A DNA stretch of 64,000 nt, taken from contig OX336399.1 in assembly GCA_946902985.2 (NCBI GenBank), positions 165,274,911-165,338,910 of the forward strand, given 5' to 3'. The stretch is from Meconema thalassinum. Taxonomy: Eukaryota > Arthropoda > Insecta > Orthoptera > Tettigoniidae. This document shows positions 33,201-43,860 of the stretch, one piece after another. Position numbers and translations under genes: made by a program. Position 1 is the first letter of the stretch; each line of letters opens with the position of its first letter. The notes under the pieces are model-generated. The model did not search any database. It worked only from the letters and a program-made list of their open reading frames with translations, and was not told the DNA's origin.

Positions 33201-34375
33201 CATCACTGTTTTTCACATTGACATTATTGATGATGATAATTGTTGTTTTAAGGGGCCTAACATCTAGGTTATCGGCCCGATATTGACATTAGCATGACAC
33301 TCGGTCCCTGGGTAGCGCACCACCTCGAGGTGAGGAGACTTTGCAGCTTGGTGTAGAGGAATGTTCTGATTACTGTTTCTAACACAAGTGTCTATATAGC
33401 ATTCGGTCAGATTTTTTTTCTGCGGTTGGGGAAAACCGGGAAAATGGGGCAATTTTGTAAAAAAAAAAAACAAAGAATTATTAACGTTTGACAGTAATTT
33501 TTTGGTTGGTACACCTTCAGAAGGTGAGTTGGTAGTTACCTTAGTGACCAGGCTCATTCATGTGTTGCAGAGGACAATTTTATATTTTCCTATCAAACAC
33601 TGGACATGAACTTTCTCACGGCTCCACTACTAACATCCTTAGGTGTATCACCATTACTGTTTTTCACATTGACATTATTGATGATGATAATTGTTGTTTT
33701 AAGGGGCCTAACATCTAGGTTATCGGCCCGATATTGACATTAGCATGACACTCGGTCCCTGGGTAGCGCACCACTTCGAGGTGAGGAGACTTTGCAGCTT
33801 GGTGTAGAGGAATGTTCTCATTTCTGTTTCTAACACAAGTGTCCACACGACATTCGGTCAGAATTTTTTTTCTGCGGTCAGGGAAAAGTGGGGGAATTTT
33901 GTAAAAAAAAAAAAGAAAAAGAGAGACAGAGAAAGAAGAAGAAAAAGAATTAATAAGGTTCGACAGTTATTTTTTGGTTGGTATATCTTCAGATGGTGAG
34001 TTGTTAGTTACCTTAGTGACCAGGCTCATTCATGTGTTGCAGAGGACAATTTTATATTTTCCTATCAAACACTGGACATGAACTTTCTCACGGCTACACT
34101 ACTAAATCGTTAGGCGTATTTCCATCACTGTTTTTCACATTGACATTAGCTTGTCACTCGGTCACCTGGTAGCGCACCACCTCGAGGTGACCAGACTTTG
34201 CAGCTTGGTGTAGAGGAATGTTCTGATTACTGTTTCTAACACTGGTGTCTACATGACATTCGGTATCCATGTAGTGTACCACCTCGACTCTGCGGTGAGG
34301 GAGTTTCTTATGTTTTGGTCTGGAAAACCGGGAAAAGTCTGGGAAATTTGAAATCCTGAAAGTGTATCAACCCTG

Positions 34376-34550
34376 TTCCAGTACATCTTCTGGTTTTCCT
34401 GACTTATTCTCTACACACACCTTCACTGAATCCATCCCTCTTTTTTGGGGTCTTCCTGTCCTTTTTCTAATTTGCTCATTCCTTACTCTATCTCTCCTTG
34501 TCTTTCCCTCGATCTTTTTATCAACCTCATGTCTGCTGCCTGTATCCTGC
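34376..34550 (-). pseudogene. LINE ORF2 tail, right part of the split copy
   Basis: The minus strand reads EVDKKIEGKTRRDRVRNEQI and then RKRTGRPQKRGMDSVKV, the C-terminal end of an RTE-like ORF2 (RRDR.RNE...GRP). With 27836-27919 it forms one truncated LINE copy divided by the ankyrin-array element. Confidence 0.75.
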
Positions 34551-35052
34551 TGTATACAAATGTGTACCATTTCTTATTTATGTGTGATATCGTGTGATGC
34601 ATTACGGTATAGCAAATGTAGTTAATTTATTAAAAAACTACATAGGCGTCGACAACATCAGTCTTCGTATTTTCAACGATTTCACGATACTTATCCACCA
34701 AGTAATATAATAGTGATAATAATATCCACTAAGTGGATAAGTACGTTTCTTTTAACCAAAGAAAATTTTAGTCACTTGCTCTTCTTCTTCCTCTCGACGT
34801 AATCAGCCGTGTTTGTTTTTAACCAAGGAGTATATAACTTGAAAGCTCTTTGCAGTTCACGGCCAGCTTGATTAAACCAAAGAATACACAAATAGCATCA
34901 TAAGCATCATCTTTCAGCGAGTTTTTTATAGCCCTGAAACATAACAATTCATTGGCTAATGCCAGTCGGCAAATGTACTGGTGAAATGCCAACAAGTTTA
35001 ATTCTGATGTTAAAATTAACAACGCTTTTATTGTGTGCCTGTTAACGCTGTG
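34551..35052. other. Right arm of the candidate Harbinger-like element, non-coding
   Basis: I see no domain here. CCACTAAGTGGATAAG and ATCCACCAAGTAATAT form small local repeats near 34690-34740. The arm ends in the 17-bp inverted repeat. Confidence 0.4.
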
Positions 35053-35128
35053 TTGGTGAACCCAGCCCTTTTGTAAGTGGTGGATTGAGTCAACTTTTGC
35101 ATATATTAAGCTAATGCTGGATTTTCAG

Positions 35129-36238
35129 TTACCGTGTATATGCGAATACTACTTGCATTTTTTGTTTTTTTGTTTTCAAAGTAAGAACAGAATACTTGGG
35201 CTGCGGGTGTTATTCGGGGCAAGGTGGTACCGATGCAATGATGTCATTTGACCGCCAAGCGCGTTATATGGTGAAAAGATGCATCCCCTGGATGCTGAAA
35301 TTAGTAATGATCGGTGGAACATTGTTAGGTATAACAGCTTAGGCTTTCACAGCTGGCGTTCGTAACGATGTAAAAGTTGTCCGAAAACTACGTCCGTGAT
35401 TATCAAGGGTCTGCTCCTTTCGTTAGTCAGCAGTGGAATGAGGACCAGCGACATTGCTCGCAGTATATACACCCTGTGATCCGAGCATTCTCTGCGCGGT
35501 ATGGTGTATGGTTCGACTGTGGCGACCGACATCGCATGGGCCGGGTGTTACCTGGATGACTGCCTGACTGCGGTGGAAGAGTTCTTCAGGTTGATGTGTG
35601 CATGATATCTTGGCCTTGCTGTTCCTAACATGATTATTTATACGTATAAGTTTTCGGTGAAATGTTGGGAGATAACATCCTTCCTGGACCACGGCCTGCA
35701 AGCCCGGAAAATCTGTACATCTTACTTTCAACTTTTTAAGTTTGCGGTAATGAGGATTGCAATACTCTTATTCCCGGCGTGCTTGCACCATAGTAAATCG
35801 AAATCGCCTCCCGCTGCCATCGTAACTGCGTTTGAATGATGGCCAGAGGAACGCTTGTTTTACCGTGAATACGTGAAATCTGCGGCGGTGAGAACGGCAA
35901 TAGGCTACTTAAAGACGCTAATCTTTATTTCGGACCGTCCTTGCACCGTAATATCTTGATATCGACTCCTGCAGCCGTCTGAAAATGCTCCCTAATTATC
36001 GCCGTACCATGGTTGTACCGTGAACTTGAAAATTCAGCAGTGCTGAGAATCACAATCATTTCATTAGTGACATTAACCTCATTACTCGGCGTGCTCGCTC
36101 TGTAATATTGTAATACCAACTCCCAAGGCTTCTGATAAACTGTGAAATAATAAAATAGATATTTTTGAAAAATTACCTCCTTAAAACTAGGGTGGGGGGA
36201 TTATCCGATGGCAGATTGTATTCGGGTATATTCGGTAG
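35129..36238. mobile_element. Second satellite-bearing TIR element
   Basis: The left end TACCGTGTATATGCGAATAC and the complement of the right end TACCGAATATACCCGAATAC are inverted repeats, and both resemble the termini at 4382-5575. The interior holds diverged tandem units of about 155 bp, with landmarks near 35778, 35937 and 36089 such as CTTGCACCGTAATAT. No transposase is present. Confidence 0.5.
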
Positions 36239-36739
36239 CAACTGGACAAGTGAGGAATACTGGACAAGTGAAGAATGCTGAAACAGCCAAATTATAATTA
36301 TAGTGACCGCCAAAATCATTTTAAGTCATGTTTATTTTACATTGTCTTTCGCAATAATTTTCATAAAAGAAGAAAGCAACCTAGTAATGGATTGCATAAA
36401 TTATGAAGTTTGCTCAAGCATTAATTTCTATTGTGCAACCTTGTCGAATGGTTTTGTGCCTTTGTGGATGCATCTGGCAGATTTTGTAAGTGCAATGATA
36501 TGTCTTTGCCAACATGATGCATAGGAATATGCTGATTCCATTGCAATGAGGTCATAATAATGTATGTGTGGTGTTGTACACCAGCATATGAGCAGTATTG
36601 ACGTTGTGTGAATTAAGTTTGTTTTGTGATGGATGTTGTATCAGTGTAAATTATATGTTTCAAATATGAATCGTAAGATTACTTGACTATACATCACGAG
36701 CACAGTAGAATAGTGCTTCGATGTTTTCAGTTAAATCAC
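36239..36739. other. Unassigned sequence
   Basis: An open frame at 36303-36524 has no recognisable domain. The stretch ends in a poly(A) tract, so some of it may be a retroposed sequence, but no source is recognised. Confidence 0.4.
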
Positions 36740-36780
36740 TGAAAAAAAAACAAAAAAAAAAAAAAAAAAAAAAAAAAAAA
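36740..36780 (+). repeat. Poly(A) tract
   Basis: About 40 A residues, interrupted once by C, end six bases before the mariner terminus. It may be the tail of a plus-strand retroposon. I see no AATAAA signal directly upstream. Confidence 0.7.
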
Positions 36781-36786
36781 CGTGGG

Positions 36787-37560
36787 GCGTTCACTATATA
36801 ATGCAACACATTTTTTTTCTAAAAGCAGGTTGGTTTTTATTGAGGATTCAAATACACCATGTTATTCCCCAATCCTTTGGTACAATACCCTATTTTTCAA
36901 CATAGTCTCCGTTCAATGCTATGGCCTTACGCCACCGTAATGTGAGGGGCTGTTTGCCTGCATGGTACCACTCGACTGGTCGATGTCGGAGCCAACCCCT
37001 TCAGAGTCCCAGAACACCGTAGCCATGCCTTGACCAGCTGAGGGTATGGTTTTGAACTTTTTCTCCGTGGGAGAGTTGGTGTGGCGCCACTCCATGGGTT
37101 GTTTCCGGTTCGAAGTAATGAATCCATGCTTTCATCACCTGTGACAATATTTGACAAGAAATTGTCACCTTAAGCCTCATAACGAGCAAGCAATTCCGCA
37201 CAGATATTTCTTTGCTCTTTATGGTCTTCCGTTAGGTGTCGAGGAACCCAGCTGGAACAAAGCTTTGAACTGATCTCCGTAGACATTCTGCAAGCGCCTA
37301 TGAATATCTGTGATGCCCTGGTTTTCCGCCAAAAGATAGGCGGCATTGCTGCTTGCATGCCTGCCTGCTTCGATCACGTTTGCTCTCTGTTTGGTACGCA
37401 CTTCTGTTACAGACGCCATTTTCATGGCTAGTTATCGGAAAGGAATGAAACTCTGCGTGACGAAGTGGGAATATTCAAAGATGTCCCAAACAAAATTTCA
37501 ATTTTTAAAAACTGAAATTGGCAGAGAGAAAAAAATGTGTTGAATTTATATATTGAACGC
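36787..37560 (-). mobile_element. Internally deleted mariner element
   Basis: The ends GCGTTCACTATATAATGC (left) and GCGTTCAATATATAAATTC (complement of right) continue with CAACACATTTTTTT, an imperfect inverted repeat of about 32 bp. The 774-bp length is well below the usual 1.3 kb. Transposase remains lie on the minus strand. Confidence 0.85.
36890..37425 (-). pseudogene. mariner transposase with internal deletion
   Basis: The ATG at 37425 starts MKMASVTEVRTKQRANVIE, the N-terminal domain with DIHRRLQNVYGDQF. After frame changes a VTGDES segment near 37140 carries the first catalytic aspartate. The end, near 36945-36890, reads RWRKAIALNGDYVEK and a stop, as at the C-terminus of many insect mariners. 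Most of the catalytic core with the second and third aspartates is missing, so no active enzyme can be made. Confidence 0.8.
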
Positions 37561-40270
37561 TCTTCGTATAAGGGGAGAGAGTGGATAAATATATTATGTT
37601 GGTTTTTGTAAAGAACATACTGTATTATTCATAAAAATAAAGATATTGTTATAAACTATGTTGAACTATCTTTTTATTTAATGAAATAGGAAGAGATACC
37701 TTAACCCAGGAGAACTCTCACTGATATTTTTTCGCCAGAACTCGTGCGCGGTCTTATCGACTGCACAGAATCCATGGGCCATTATTTAATGCACAAATTG
37801 TTTTTTCGAACACAATACATCAAAATGTCATAATGTAGCTTTATTACACAAATGTATGTCTAGTCAGCTTAGAAACTATTCTACAAGACACAATATTCAG
37901 TTCACTTCACTACTTTGAACGTCTGTCCGTCAGAACTTCTGGTTACCGATTTTTAAAAATTGAACTCTGGAAATGTAAAATGCAAACAATAATAAACATT
38001 AAAGAATGAAACCGCACTCAAGTCCCAATGCACCAGTCATTAGTAATTTTCATCACCTATGGGCTATGGCTGCTTCGAAACAACGCTCGGTAACGCGCCT
38101 TGCAGTACACTGTTGTTGTTGAGCTCGGTTCACTGATTCTTCTTTTTCTACGGTTCGCAGAAGTTGATCAATCCTCCCTATTTCCTTCGGATCCATGTCT
38201 AACACGAAACGTAACACTACACGTATAAAGAACTATTCAGACTCTCAGTACGGAACACAAACAAAAGAACAACGCAAAACACAAGGCCTGGTGGGTAGAT
38301 TATTAGCTTGGGAATAACCTAACCCCCAAGGGAAAGGAAGTGGGTTTCGGACTGGAGAAAAAGGATGGAGAAATAGGACGAGAGTCCAAAAGAAGTTATA
38401 ATTTTAACTTTAAATATGCTCAAAGGCGGCTGCCACTGCAAATCCGCTCTCCGATACCTAAAGTGGGTAAGGACCTGGGCAAAGCTAACGGGAAACGCAG
38501 CTGGAACTTGGGCTGTTCTCGAGAAAGCTGCTTTAGTGTATTCCCTCTCAAGCATACATATGCCTACTATGGGGAAGGGTGATGGTCTGGCAAGACAAAG
38601 AGTAACGGATTTATTGTGTACCTGTTCAAAGGAGTTAGTTTTTAAACAAGTAATTTTAAGAATGCCAATAATTTGAATCAGCTTCGAGATTTTTAGTTTT
38701 GGAAATTGTAGAATTTCTAAAGAGCGACCAAGTGCTTCTAAGAAGGATAGGGATAAAGCAATTATACCTTTGGGAATAATGTTGGTAAGTATACCAATAG
38801 TTGCATTTAGAAATGGCTAAGCTTTTACCCAGCAAGGCGCCGACTAAAAGTTTAGACAATGAGAAACACTTATGGTTGGTTTTTCAAAATATAAGTGTTG
38901 GAGAGAATCTCCACAAGCAGGAAGCTGGCGTAGCGAGCTATGCTTGCCTCACAGGCCAGTTAGAATTAGCTATTAAAGCTAAGAGAGACTTTACTAAGTC
39001 ATCAACTAAGAGTTCTTGCTCAAATGCAACAAGTGGTGAAAACCCTATCAATAGATTTATTTGCATTAAGTGGGAAGAGTCAAGGAAGACAGGATCTTGC
39101 CTAACCGTTATGTTAGAGAAATGATAAATCCAAAAAGAAATCTTGAATTTATTTAACAATATTGGGTAGTAGTTTTATAACAAATATATAATTTGGATTT
39201 CTATAAACAATTGGGGTTGCAGACCTCTGAAAACATCTAAAGCTTGCGCCAGGCAATTGATAATTCTTTTGGTTTTAAACCTTTTATATGCTTTAAAATC
39301 TTCGTAAGATTTTGAAATGACGAAGATAAATAAATGAAAAATTTAAAGATAACTGATGTAATTAAAGATGGACAATAAATCAAGTACAAGGTGTGTACTT
39401 GAAGAATTTCTAGGTAAATATCTTAGAAAGAGTAAAAACTTCGAAAGTAACAACAAAAAGTAGGAAGATTAAAATAGAAGTTTCTATAACTTATATTAAT
39501 ACAGAAATACTTGGTTGGATTATGCAAATAGGGCAGGTCACTTATTGTGAAACCTGAAGAGAACAATCGAAAGGAAGTTTCTAGAATTCCTATGTTTAAG
39601 TAGGGATCACGAGACAAATGGGACAAGTTTCCCTTTCGTGAAACCTAGAGATAACTCATGAGTTGAAAGAATTGTATTCCTTAATTAGAAGGGAGAAACA
39701 ATATGAGTTAAGGCGTGTACTAGACACAAAGTTTTACAGACATTAATTCGTGGTACCTAAAGCAAGAGAGGGAGGGCACTTATTGAGAGCGACACCTCAT
39801 TGAAAAAAGACCTAAAGTAACAATTTTATTATTTTGGGTTGTTAGTAAAGGGTTTGGGAAAGATCAAATGGGATTGTGGAAAAGTGTTCATGGCCGTATT
39901 TATTTTATTCGGACGAACGCGACGCGGATGAAAGGTAGAACAAGCACTGATTTCACTATAGTCTGTTGCAATAGATGAAAAGTTCACTGTAGTAGCACAA
40001 AAAGTTTATGGCAAAGAAAGTTATTGCAATGATGGAAAATTACTGGTTACACTAGATATGCGAGAGTCTATTGCTTGAGAAAGTTGTAGATTATAGTTGA
40101 ATGCGGCAGAAAAAATCCCAACGGAGGAAGAAAAATTAGATATTGATTAGTAGTTCATAAGGAAGATTCCTTAGTTTGAAAAAGTATTCCCACATGTGAG
40201 TGGAAAATACATGACAGTTTATTTATTTTATTCGTATCAGAAGCAATACATCATGTAAAATTAGCATAGA
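37561..40270. other. AT-rich stretch, little recognised
   Basis: Several open frames of 60-107 codons occur, for example at 38801-39124, but none shows a domain I recognise. A 47-codon frame at 38053-38196 is listed separately. Phrases such as RRVLDTKFYRH near 39710-39745 could be an eroded retroelement, but I cannot support that. Confidence 0.4.
38053..38196 (-). other. Small open frame, possible 5' exon
   Basis: A minus-strand ATG at 38196 opens 47 codons (MDPKEIGRIDQLLRTVEKEE, then a Q-rich turn and RRVTERCF) to a TGA. The last codons contain AG|GTGATG, a possible splice donor, so it might be a first coding exon of a gene lying to the left on the minus strand. I recognise no family, and a chance frame of this size is quite possible. 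Confidence 0.2.
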
Positions 40271-41391
40271 TAACTTTTTTTTTTAAATAAAAACACACTA
40301 AAGGTACTTTCAAAATAACAATTAAATTACATCGCACCAAAATTTGGCAAGATCTCGTCCATTTGGTGTGGCCTGAACTACATCCTGCATAGTGCAAATG
40401 AGAGGGCAGGAGTTGCAATGGAGAAGGTGCGCCATGGTTTGTTCTTCTCCGCAGGCGTAAAAGGTTGACTCATCGGAAAGGCCCCACTTCTTCATATTGG
40501 TCTTAGATCGACCGACCCCAGACCGCAGCCTGTTCAGACTCTTCCATGTAGGCCACGACTCTTCATAACCGGCAGGGAGAGTTTCAGATGGAACCATCCA
40601 TCCGTTGAGATTATTGTTTCTGGATCTCCAGGAAGTTAGCCTTGATGATTGAGGTGAATCCGACAGGCACTCAGTAGAGTGTAGGAAACTTCGCCTAGAT
40701 TTCAATCGTTGTTGAGCATGTTGATAATTATGTAGAGGATGTGTCTGGGAAACTTCTACTTTAGATTTTTCATGTTTGGCAGCTACTTCACGTCTAATAT
40801 CTGGGGGAGCAATGCCAGCCAAGCAATATAACTTGTCACAAGGTGTAGATCTTAGGCAACCAGTTATAAGCCGACAAGTTTCATTTAAAGCAATATCTAC
40901 CTGTTTGGCATGACATGATCTATACCAAACCGGGCATGCATATTCTGCTGCAGAGTAGCTCAGTGCTAAAGCAGTAGTTCTCATTGTTTGAGCTTGTATT
41001 CCCCAGTTGGTACCACATAACTTGCGAAGAATGGAATTTCGCGTAGATACTTTGTGCTTCGTGTTAACACAATGTTGTTCATACGTGAGTGCACGATCCA
41101 GAGTTACCCCTAGATATTTAGGTGTAGAGCAATGATCCAAAAGAGCACCCTCCCAGAAAATCTTCAGTTTTCTTCTTGCCTGCATATTCTTTAAGTGAAA
41201 AGCGCAAACTTGCGTCTTTGAGGTGTTAGGCTTTAGATGGTTTTCTCTGTAGTATGGACTCAGTTCATCTAAGGCTGCCATTAATCTCCGTTCAACACTC
41301 TCAAACTGATCACCCTGGGTGAGAATAGCTCGATCGTCTGCATAGATGAAGCTTTTAGTTCCTTCTGGCAAGGGTTGATCATTCGTGTAAA
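40271..41391 (-). pseudogene. Jockey-like LINE, RT C-terminal part and 3' end
   Basis: The minus-strand frame of 349 codons from 41371 starts at the RT catalytic box (SFIYADDRAILTQG) and runs through a TPKYLGVTLDRALTYEQH thumb region to a DESTFYACGEEQTMAHLL tail with a zinc-binding-like Cys/His pattern (C.CGE...H.L.C). This layout fits ORF2 of Jockey-type elements. The 3' end at about 40271-40290 is A-rich on the minus strand. The upstream part of the RT is on the other side of the Helitron. The coding part in this segment is uninterrupted. Confidence 0.85.
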
Positions 41392-41422
41392 TCTATCTTC
41401 TATCTATATATATAAAGCTCAA

Positions 41423-41423
<1 letters not shown>

Positions 41424-41457
<34 letters not shown>
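41424..41457 (+). repeat. TGTC microsatellite
   Basis: About seven TGTC units follow TTTG near the Helitron 5' end. Confidence 0.9.
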
Positions 41458-42340
41458 TATGTATAAAAATCCACACTGTTTCACCGATCTGAACCAAAAT
41501 TTGTATACTTACCCTTCGGAACCCTGCGGGTAACCCTGTCCACTTGAAATTTCCGACAGACCACCCCATTCCCTGCATTTAGGCCCTTTGGCCCAAATCT
41601 ACACCGTTTCATCGATCTCAACCAAAATTTGTATACTTACCCTATGTAACCCTGTGAATAACACTGTCCACTTAAAATTTCGGGCAGACCACCCTATTTC
41701 CTGCATTTAGGCCCTTTGGCAAACATCTACACCGTTTGACCGATCCGAACCAAAATTTGTATACTTACCCTTTGCAACACTGCGGGTAACCCTGTCCACT
41801 TGAAATTTCGGACAGACCACCCCATTCTCTGCATTTAGGCCCTTTGACCCAAATCTACACCGTTTCACCGATCAGAACCAAAATTTGTTTACTTACCCTT
41901 TGGTACCCTGCGAGTAACACTGTTTGCTTGAAATTGCGGACAGACCACTCCATTCCCTGCATTTAGGCCCCTTGGCTAAAATCTACACCGTTTCACCGAT
42001 CTGAACCAAAATGTGTATACTTACCCTTTGTAACTCTGTGAATATCACTGTCCACCTAAAATTTCGGACAGACCACCCCATTTCCTGCATTTAGGCCCTT
42101 TGGCAAAAATCTATATCGTTTCACCGATCCGGACCAAAATTTGTATACTTACCCTTTCGAACCCTGCGGGTAACCCTGTCCACTTGAAATTGCGGACAGA
42201 TCACCCCATTCCCTGCATTTAGGCCCTTTGGCACAAATCTACACCGTTTCACCGTTCAGAACCAAAATTTGTATACTTTCCGTTTGGTACCCTGCGAGTA
42301 ACATTGTCTGCTTGAAATTGCGGACAGACCACTCCATTCC
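41458..42340 (+). repeat. Helitron minisatellite A, about 128-bp unit, 7 copies
   Basis: GCATTTAGGCCCTTTGG recurs near 41576, 41704, 41831, 41960, 42088 and 42218. Each unit includes CTACACCGTTTCACCGAT, CAAAATTTGTATACTTACCC and GACAGACCACCCCATT. Open frames across it are repeat artefacts. Confidence 0.9.
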
Positions 42341-42344
42341 CGGA

Positions 42345-43140
42345 AAGAGGACAGGGTCCGTCCCAAAGGCAATGGAAAAAAGGGGTAAAACCGGACCCGC
42401 TCTGGAAACCCTCAGGGTTGCCATCTCCCGAACTCACCAGCCATGAGCCCTTGAGGATGTAGCACTATCCAGGGTGCACCAGAAGTGGTGGGGCTACACA
42501 CACCCTTCCTCCTTGAGGGTCTTGAGCAGAAGACATGAGATATTAAGAAAAGAAAAAGAAGGCTGACACCTCGAAGAATGAGGCTATCAGGAATGATTAG
42601 ACAAGGGCGAATTAAGGCGGGAAAGTGAAAGAGTCGCTAGGCCTCGGATACCCTGATACCATCGGGGTCGGAAGAGAACAAGAGTTTGACCAAGGGAGGC
42701 TGACAGGAAAGAGAACTGAAAGGAGCCATGCACCAGTAAGTAGAAGCAATGCCGGACTCAGTTCGGGTCCCGTGGTTGCAAACCCACGTCCTACAAGTTG
42801 AGAGACCTTGGCGGGTGGAGGGAGGAGGAGGGGGCCAGGTGTGAGAATAGCTTGCTGATTCATCGCGAGTTGACATGAGAGAAATGTCCAGACCCCGCCG
42901 TGTTACCTGGTATTGCTGACTATGCTGATGTTCATACAGGGTCTTTGCTCAAACCACTGTAGTGTTACGAAAGAATGAGTGATTCACCGGTCAATGTGAA
43001 TAGGACCGGGACCCCCCCCCCGAACGTCTGTCATCATATATCGTCATCATCTGCGATTCGTGCAGCTTGGACCCGGGCAGTACTCGATAAGCTCTTTCAC
43101 TACACGCATCGAGTATAGGCCTAAGCCAGAAAATAACGTT
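42345..43140. other. Unique segment inside the Helitron
   Basis: This stretch is more GC-rich than the flanking arrays and is not repetitive. It could be captured host sequence, as Helitrons often carry, but I see no supported exon or RNA structure in it. Confidence 0.4.
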
Positions 43141-43229
43141 CAGACTTTGGAAGACATCGAAGGTAGAAATCTAAATTGCCTATATCAGATTTAAAATTAC
43201 ACCATGTTCGTTTAGTAGTGATTTTTCAT

Positions 43230-43860
43230 TACCTTATTATTATCATAAGGGCAAACGACCTGGATGTTACGCCCATTATACCACTAATCACCACACACAA
43301 TAAGTCTTCATCACCTGTGAATTTTGAAATATTTCTTTCTATCACGGTAGTTTGTAAGTTTGTCGTGTCAATTCAACAGTAGTTTTCATTATCATCCTCA
43401 TCAAAAGGGCAAATGGCCTAAATGTTACGTCCATTATACTACTAAGTAACACCACCAGCCTGTGATTTTAAAAATATGTATTTGCATTAATTTGCAAGGT
43501 TGATATACCCGTTCAGTAGTAGTCGTCTTCATTATCATCCTCATCAAAAGGGCAAATGACCTAGATGTTACGTCCATTATACAGTACTACTAAGCAACAC
43601 CACAGTCTTCATTGCCTGTGATTTATAAAATGTGTATTTCCATTAGTTTGTAAGTTTAATATACCCGTTCAGTAGTAGTAGTCTTCATTGACATCCTCAT
43701 CAAAAGGGAAAATGACCTAGATGTTACGCCCATTATACTACTAGGCAACACCACAGTCTTACTCGCCGGTAATTTAAAAATATGTATTTCTATTAGACTG
43801 TAAGTTTATTATACCCGTTCAATAGCAGTCGTCGTCAGTATCATCTTCATCAATGACGTT
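43230..43860 (+). repeat. Helitron minisatellite B, about 150-bp unit, 4-5 copies
   Basis: AAGGGCAAATGACCTAGATG and variants recur near 43247, 43402, 43546 and 43703, each followed by TTACGYCCATTATAC and TTTRTAAGTTT. The core CCTAGATGTTA also occurs in the SINE-tail-like insert of the ankyrin array. Confidence 0.85.

Larger units (their letters stand above)
28088..34300 (-). repeat. Array of 14 tandem units, about 390-485 bp each
   Basis: The landmark CCTTCAGAAGGT and close variants occur at about 28088, 28478, 28943, 29392, 29857, 30311, 30762, 31223, 31707, 32159, 32622, 33060, 33514 and 33988. Unit 1 is 390 bp; most others are 440-485 bp. Units 2 to 13 contain a roughly 58-bp insert that units 1 and 14 lack. 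Adjacent units 6 and 8, and 4 and 7, are almost identical, which points to recent amplification of multi-unit blocks. Confidence 0.9.
27920..34375. mobile_element. TIR element composed of ankyrin-fragment tandem array
   Basis: CAGGGTTGATAC at 27920-27931 is inverted at 34364-34375, and TTCC is duplicated on both sides (27916-27919 and 34376-34379). The same LINE continues across the element, so it is an insertion of 6456 bp. Just inside both ends, and between internal units, the motif GGGAAAACCGGGAAAAGT recurs. There is no transposase. Nearly the whole interior is 14 copies of one unit. The CAGGG start recalls hAT ends, but the 4-bp duplication does not fit hAT, so the superfamily is open. 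Confidence 0.75.
25717..35069. mobile_element. Candidate PIF/Harbinger-like element, 17-bp TIRs, heavily invaded
   Basis: AGGGCTGGGTTCACCAA at 25717-25733 is perfectly inverted at 35053-35069. The left end is preceded by TTA; the right is followed by TTT, so a 3-bp TWA-type duplication is possible but not clean. A Harbinger-like transposase remnant lies inside at 26854. The 9.35-kb span contains a later LINE fragment, a palindromic MITE and the ankyrin-array element. A chance 17-bp pairing is unlikely, but the two ends could belong to separate copies. Confidence 0.5.

Noticed and set aside
28088..34300. Array as a functional set of alternative terminal exons of a resident ankyrin gene
   Set aside because: The array is enclosed by inverted termini with a target duplication inside a LINE, and 12 of 14 units carry the same disabling insert, so a mobile origin fits better; not fully excluded.
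36740..36780. Poly(A) tract as the tail of a processed pseudogene
   Set aside because: I could not recognise a source gene or a target duplication in the upstream 500 bp.
39700..39760. Gypsy-like RT remnant
   Set aside because: Only a few suggestive residues are present, without further motifs in order.
41393..41578. Frame with repeated DRQT residues
   Set aside because: It is a translation of the TGTC microsatellite and the first minisatellite units of the Helitron.
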